In this document: piece after piece, positions 60,501 to 64,000 of the stretch
How positions within the stretch are numbered: position 1 is the stretch's first letter
Layout of the letters: each line of letters starts with the position of its first letter
Assembly: GCF_035582795.1 (NCBI RefSeq)
Contig: NC_134367.1
Location: 3,288,501 to 3,352,500 of the forward strand
DNA: 64,000 nucleotides
Direction of reading: 5' to 3'
Source: Mycteria americana
Taxonomy: Eukaryota > Chordata > Aves > Ciconiiformes > Ciconiidae
The notes under the pieces: generated by a model
Database searches by the model: none
Seen by the model: the letters and a program-made list of their open reading frames with translations, nothing else
Told to the model about the DNA's origin: nothing
Made by a program: the position numbers and the translations under genes

Positions 60501-61502
60501 TTGGTGTCTGGCACTTTTCTGGGATATAAAAGACTGAATAATTCACCATTCAGAAACCCAGAACCTGGGCCCCCTTCTCTGCCAAGTATGTCCTGCATCT
60601 CTTTCTGACCCTGGTAATATTTATTCACCAAAAGTGGGACAGCTCCAACAGAAGAGATGGAGAGGGATCCCACAGCCCCAAATAGCCTGTGCTTGTTGCA
60701 GATCTTAAATACCCTTCCCCAGTTGTTTATCTTCCATGTACTCAAGGTATCGAACTTGGAGGAGGGCAAATTGCAGGGACTGACTACCGCCAAGGATGTA
60801 ATGTGTGGTCATGTGAAACACCCACTGCAACAGTTTAAACCGTTCTTGTGTAGGCCTTATCCCATGTCTTAACCACAGCCCACTCCTCCTGCATCCAAGA
60901 GGACATTCCTCTCTGGAGGAGTAATGGAACTGATGGACTTACCCCCAAGCTCTGTCTTGCTGCAGGAATGTAGTGTTGCACTTTTGGAGCAAAACATTGC
61001 AGCTCACAAATGTCTGATTTTGGAGCTTGATGTGTGTATGGATTTGAGTTTTCCCATCCCATTCCTAACCCCATGTTAGGAGGAACACTTATTCCTGCCC
61101 CTTGCCAAGGAGCCACCAAGCCCTGTAGTGCAAGTGCAAGTTCTCCACCTTCCAGTTAAAGAAAACAGGGAGATTGCAGGGCATATACACAGCCAGCTTG
61201 GAAACTCTCCCTGCCCTCCAGAACAAAGCCTACTGAAGGAGCCTGAGGTCCAGAAATAACAACAAACAACCCCTTCCAGTAAGGCAGCTGGGATTTCAAG
61301 TGTCTGGAGCTAAATACGGTGCTAGGTCAGGAAGGACACACAAGAAAAGGGGGATTGTTGCTCTCCATTAGCGAGAGGAGTGTCTGATTGCACACATGTG
61401 CGAAGACCTCAGCTTTAGAAAGCACGTTTCTTTTATTTCAGTGGTTTATACTTTCATTTTCACCATGCTCTTCCTCATCTTTCACTGAGTATTTCTTATT
61501 TA

Positions 61503-61525
61503 AAAAACAAACAAGCAAACAAAAC
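61503..61525 (+). repeat. (CAAA)n microsatellite
   Basis: AAAAACAAACAAGCAAACAAAAC: short imperfect tetranucleotide tract. Confidence 0.8.
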
Positions 61526-62649
61526 CACCGTACATCAAGAAGCAATTTGTCTGGCTGGTAACAAAACCCACCCAAAAGAGAAACAGAGATGCACTGCAAA
61601 ACATGCCATACAGCTATGCGCCGCCAAACACGCCGTACAGCCGTGCAAGTCTCGCATTGCCTCTCCTCCCTCCTCCTCGGCTCTGCTGAAAGACAGCAGC
61701 TGTAATCCCCTCCAGGTGGTGACAAGCATTATCTTTCCAGCGGTATAAACGTGACAGCTCTGGAGCTGGCTGGTAACACGTGTTCCCGTGCTGTAAGAGG
61801 GAGAGGGAAGCCGCAAGACTGAACACGCACGTGAGTCATACCAGCCAAGGGGAAATGTGAACTCTGGAAGCAGTGCGAGTGCGAGAGATGTAATTGAGAG
61901 GGACCCTTTTCAGCTGCGTACTTCGTTCACGGATGCTCTGGGTGATCCTGGGAGAGACGGATGGAGGAAAGAAACACCTACTTTAGCAACATCTGTATCC
62001 TGGATTGACACTGCGACTGCTCCCCGGCCCCTCTGAATAGGGCTTTTTGTGAGCAGGCTGTGCGGGTGCAGAGCCCGTGCTGCCCTGACGAGGACAGGCA
62101 CACGCGTGAGTCACTGCCCAAACACAGAAGGTGACAAAGACAGACATGGGGAGGAACTCCAGCGATTTTGATTTTCATGGTTTGATGATTGCGTTTTTGT
62201 GTTTTATTTGATTTCTTTCTCCTCGCTGGTGCCGCAAGCGGGGAACTGACTAAACACGGATGGGGTGTGATGTTGACTATGCACAAGCAGCTTTAAAATG
62301 AGCAAAGTCAACAGCTGGAGGAGAAATCCTGGGAAATGTTTGCCCTTCCACTAACCCATTAAGTTCCAGCAGTGGCTTTTAGCAATAGCAGAGAAGGGTG
62401 ATCTTGGAGCCAACAAACATCTTTAAAACTTCCGTGAGATGACTGGCTTGAGCTGCTGTCTGGCAGTCTGCAAGTCACCACTGTAAGCATTGTAAGATGC
62501 TTTTGGGTAGCTACGCTGGGCTCAGCTCTTCCCATATGAGACATCTCCATCTGAGCAACTTGTCTAGACTCCCTTTGCACTCAGCAGAGGGAAACACGCC
62601 TGCTGAGAGTGTAATTCATCTCTTCCTAACGTAGTTGGATACAGCAGAT

Positions 62650-62790
62650 GAATCACGCTCTTTGCCTCTCTCTTCCCGCTGGTTATAATGGGAGTCTGGA
62701 TGGTGGGCTCAGAGTGAGATGCCTTCACCAGAAATGTTTAAAGTTAAGTCAATGTGTACCACTTCCAGTGTACGTCTCATGCCAAGATCA
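62650..62790. repeat. Unclassified interspersed repeat, copy E
   Basis: CTCTCTTCCCGCTGGTTATAATGGGAGTCTGGATGG aligns with CATCTCCACTGGCTATAATGAGAGTTTAGATG in copy B (43385-43415). The right side fades after about 62790. Confidence 0.4.
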
Positions 62791-64000
62791 GAGCTATGAC
62801 TACCCGGCTCAGTGCATTTCTGAGTCCTGCAAGAATCGATGTGTCAGAAAGCAGACATTTCACTTTTCTCTCTATGAAATGGAAACGCTTCTGCACATGA
62901 CTCTGTACCTGCCAGTCGCTGCCGACGTGGAGAGACGCACACTGCAGGGCCACTGAGCAGCCATGCTGGGCCAGCCGTTCTCCTGCAAGGACTGACAAGC
63001 ACTGAATAACAGGCTTCTTTTGGCAGCAAACACCTTTTCCCTGGCATCTGGAATAGCTCCCTAGCAGGCATCAGTGAACAAAGGTGCCACACCCTTCACC
63101 CAATGTCCCTAGGCTGGGTTTTGAAGGTACCTGGCCAACTTCCAAGTTGCAGGAGTAGTTCACAGTTTGGATTCAAGCATTTGCTCAAAGTGCCTGGATT
63201 AGGATGCTATGGATTCACTCCTCCAGATAACAGTCCTGTGTCACACTCTAAATAAGTGCTAGGAGACCTTGTCTCTTCGCACTGCCTGGAGAACCCAGGA
63301 CAAAACACCTGACGCCCATGCCTAGAGTTAGCGGTATGAATCCAGTCCAGCCATAACTTTCTCCTTGGTGCTTTTCCCTTAATTATAAATCAATGGATGT
63401 AACTGTATTTTTGACATTCCTCACTCTGGACACCTCATAAAGTGTTTTTGAATTGGCTTGTGGAAACCTTGGAAAGCTTTAATACAGAGTCAGAATATTG
63501 ATGTCATGGGACATCACTACAGAAGGGGAAAAGAGCACTGCAGCAGCATTGTTGCTTTCTGACCCAGACAGTAAATGCCAGAGGGTTCGCTGATGCTGTG
63601 TGGGTGCTGTCTTTAACCACGAGGTCTAGACAAGGAGGATTCAGTAGGACTATCGAGTCTGTTGTGAACGGTGGGTGCTTGAAGGCCTTTGCAATCAAAT
63701 CCAGCTCATACAAGCAATGTTCCCTTATGTGCAAAGCCCAGCACTGAGCTCATGCACAACAGTTTCTGCTTGAACCTTCAAATAGCACCTTAATGGGAGC
63801 TTTAATGGTACAAAAGCTACAGGACTGACCGCTGGAGCAGGTATGGTGTTCATCATGTACTCTAGATGTGGGAATTAACCTGTTAGTGCAATACTGAGAT
63901 ACTAGAAAATGCATAAGTATTCCTGTGTCAGAGGAGAATAAGTTTTCTTTTTCCCGTATTTCAAAGTCAATTGAGTTTTAAACTTGTACTTCAGTTTCTT

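Larger units (their letters stand above)
54201..64000. other. Intergenic to window end, nothing gene-like supported
   Basis: No exon supported. A phrase at 54784-54820 (CTAACTTCTGTGGGACTTAGGCTCCTACATG) echoes the unclassified repeat. A possible CR1 trace lies at 57490-57590, a leader-like open frame at 58396-58614 (weak), a (CAAA)n tract at 61503-61525 and a repeat-family piece at 62650-62790. Confidence 0.4.

Noticed and set aside
1..64000. CRISPR arrays, operons, phage or bacterial defence modules
   Set aside because: No regularly spaced repeats, no compact same-strand gene runs and no ribosome-binding pattern; repeats and introns are vertebrate.

Overview
The window looks like nuclear DNA of a bird. 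The evidence is several CR1 retroposons that are 5'-truncated and end in the avian ATTCTATGA-type tail, a solo LTR of the bird ERVL type, much older CR1 and MIR-like fossils, spliced genes with GT..AG introns, and no bacterial-style gene packing. The species cannot be told from the sequence. CR1 subfamily flavour suggests a non-galliform bird, but that is only an impression.

One protein-coding gene can be rebuilt completely, from 2252 to 17643 on the + strand. It has five coding exons (2252-2306, 2732-2921, 3810-4057, 7025-7164, 17341-17643) with intron phases 1, 2, 1, 0. They join into an uninterrupted 311-codon frame: a signal peptide, a trypsin-like S1 domain and a hydrophobic C-terminal tail. 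Residue pattern, exon layout and tail identify it as the bird orthologue of serine protease 55 (PRSS55), which is testis-specific and membrane-anchored in mammals. The catalytic His, Asp and Ser are all present. The specificity pocket and oxyanion hole are unusual, however: Gly at chymotrypsin position 189 where trypsin-like enzymes have Asp, Glu at 226 where Gly is usual, and Val at 193 where Gly is almost invariant. This is the most interesting biology in the window.

Layout: 1-2251 is 5' flank, with a CRE-like site and a half X-box about 130-140 bp before the start codon. 2252-17643 is PRSS55, with a 10.2-kb last intron carrying an ancient CR1 and MIR-like fossils; a poly(A) signal follows 19 bases after the stop. 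17670-64000 is about 46 kb in which I can support no protein-coding gene. It holds three truncated CR1 copies (22569, 28963, 35230), a short CR1 tail (44393), a solo ERVL-type LTR (24709), several ancient CR1/MIR fossils, a scattered unclassified repeat family, a compact CpG island (34719-34903) beside forkhead/SOX/nuclear-receptor-like sites, and local tandem and inverted duplications.

I found no CRISPR array, operon or phage-like module, and no convincing undescribed multi-gene system. The points worth following up are the remodelled PRSS55 active site, the orphan CpG island, the repeat family and the hairpin/direct-repeat structure at 31043-31165.
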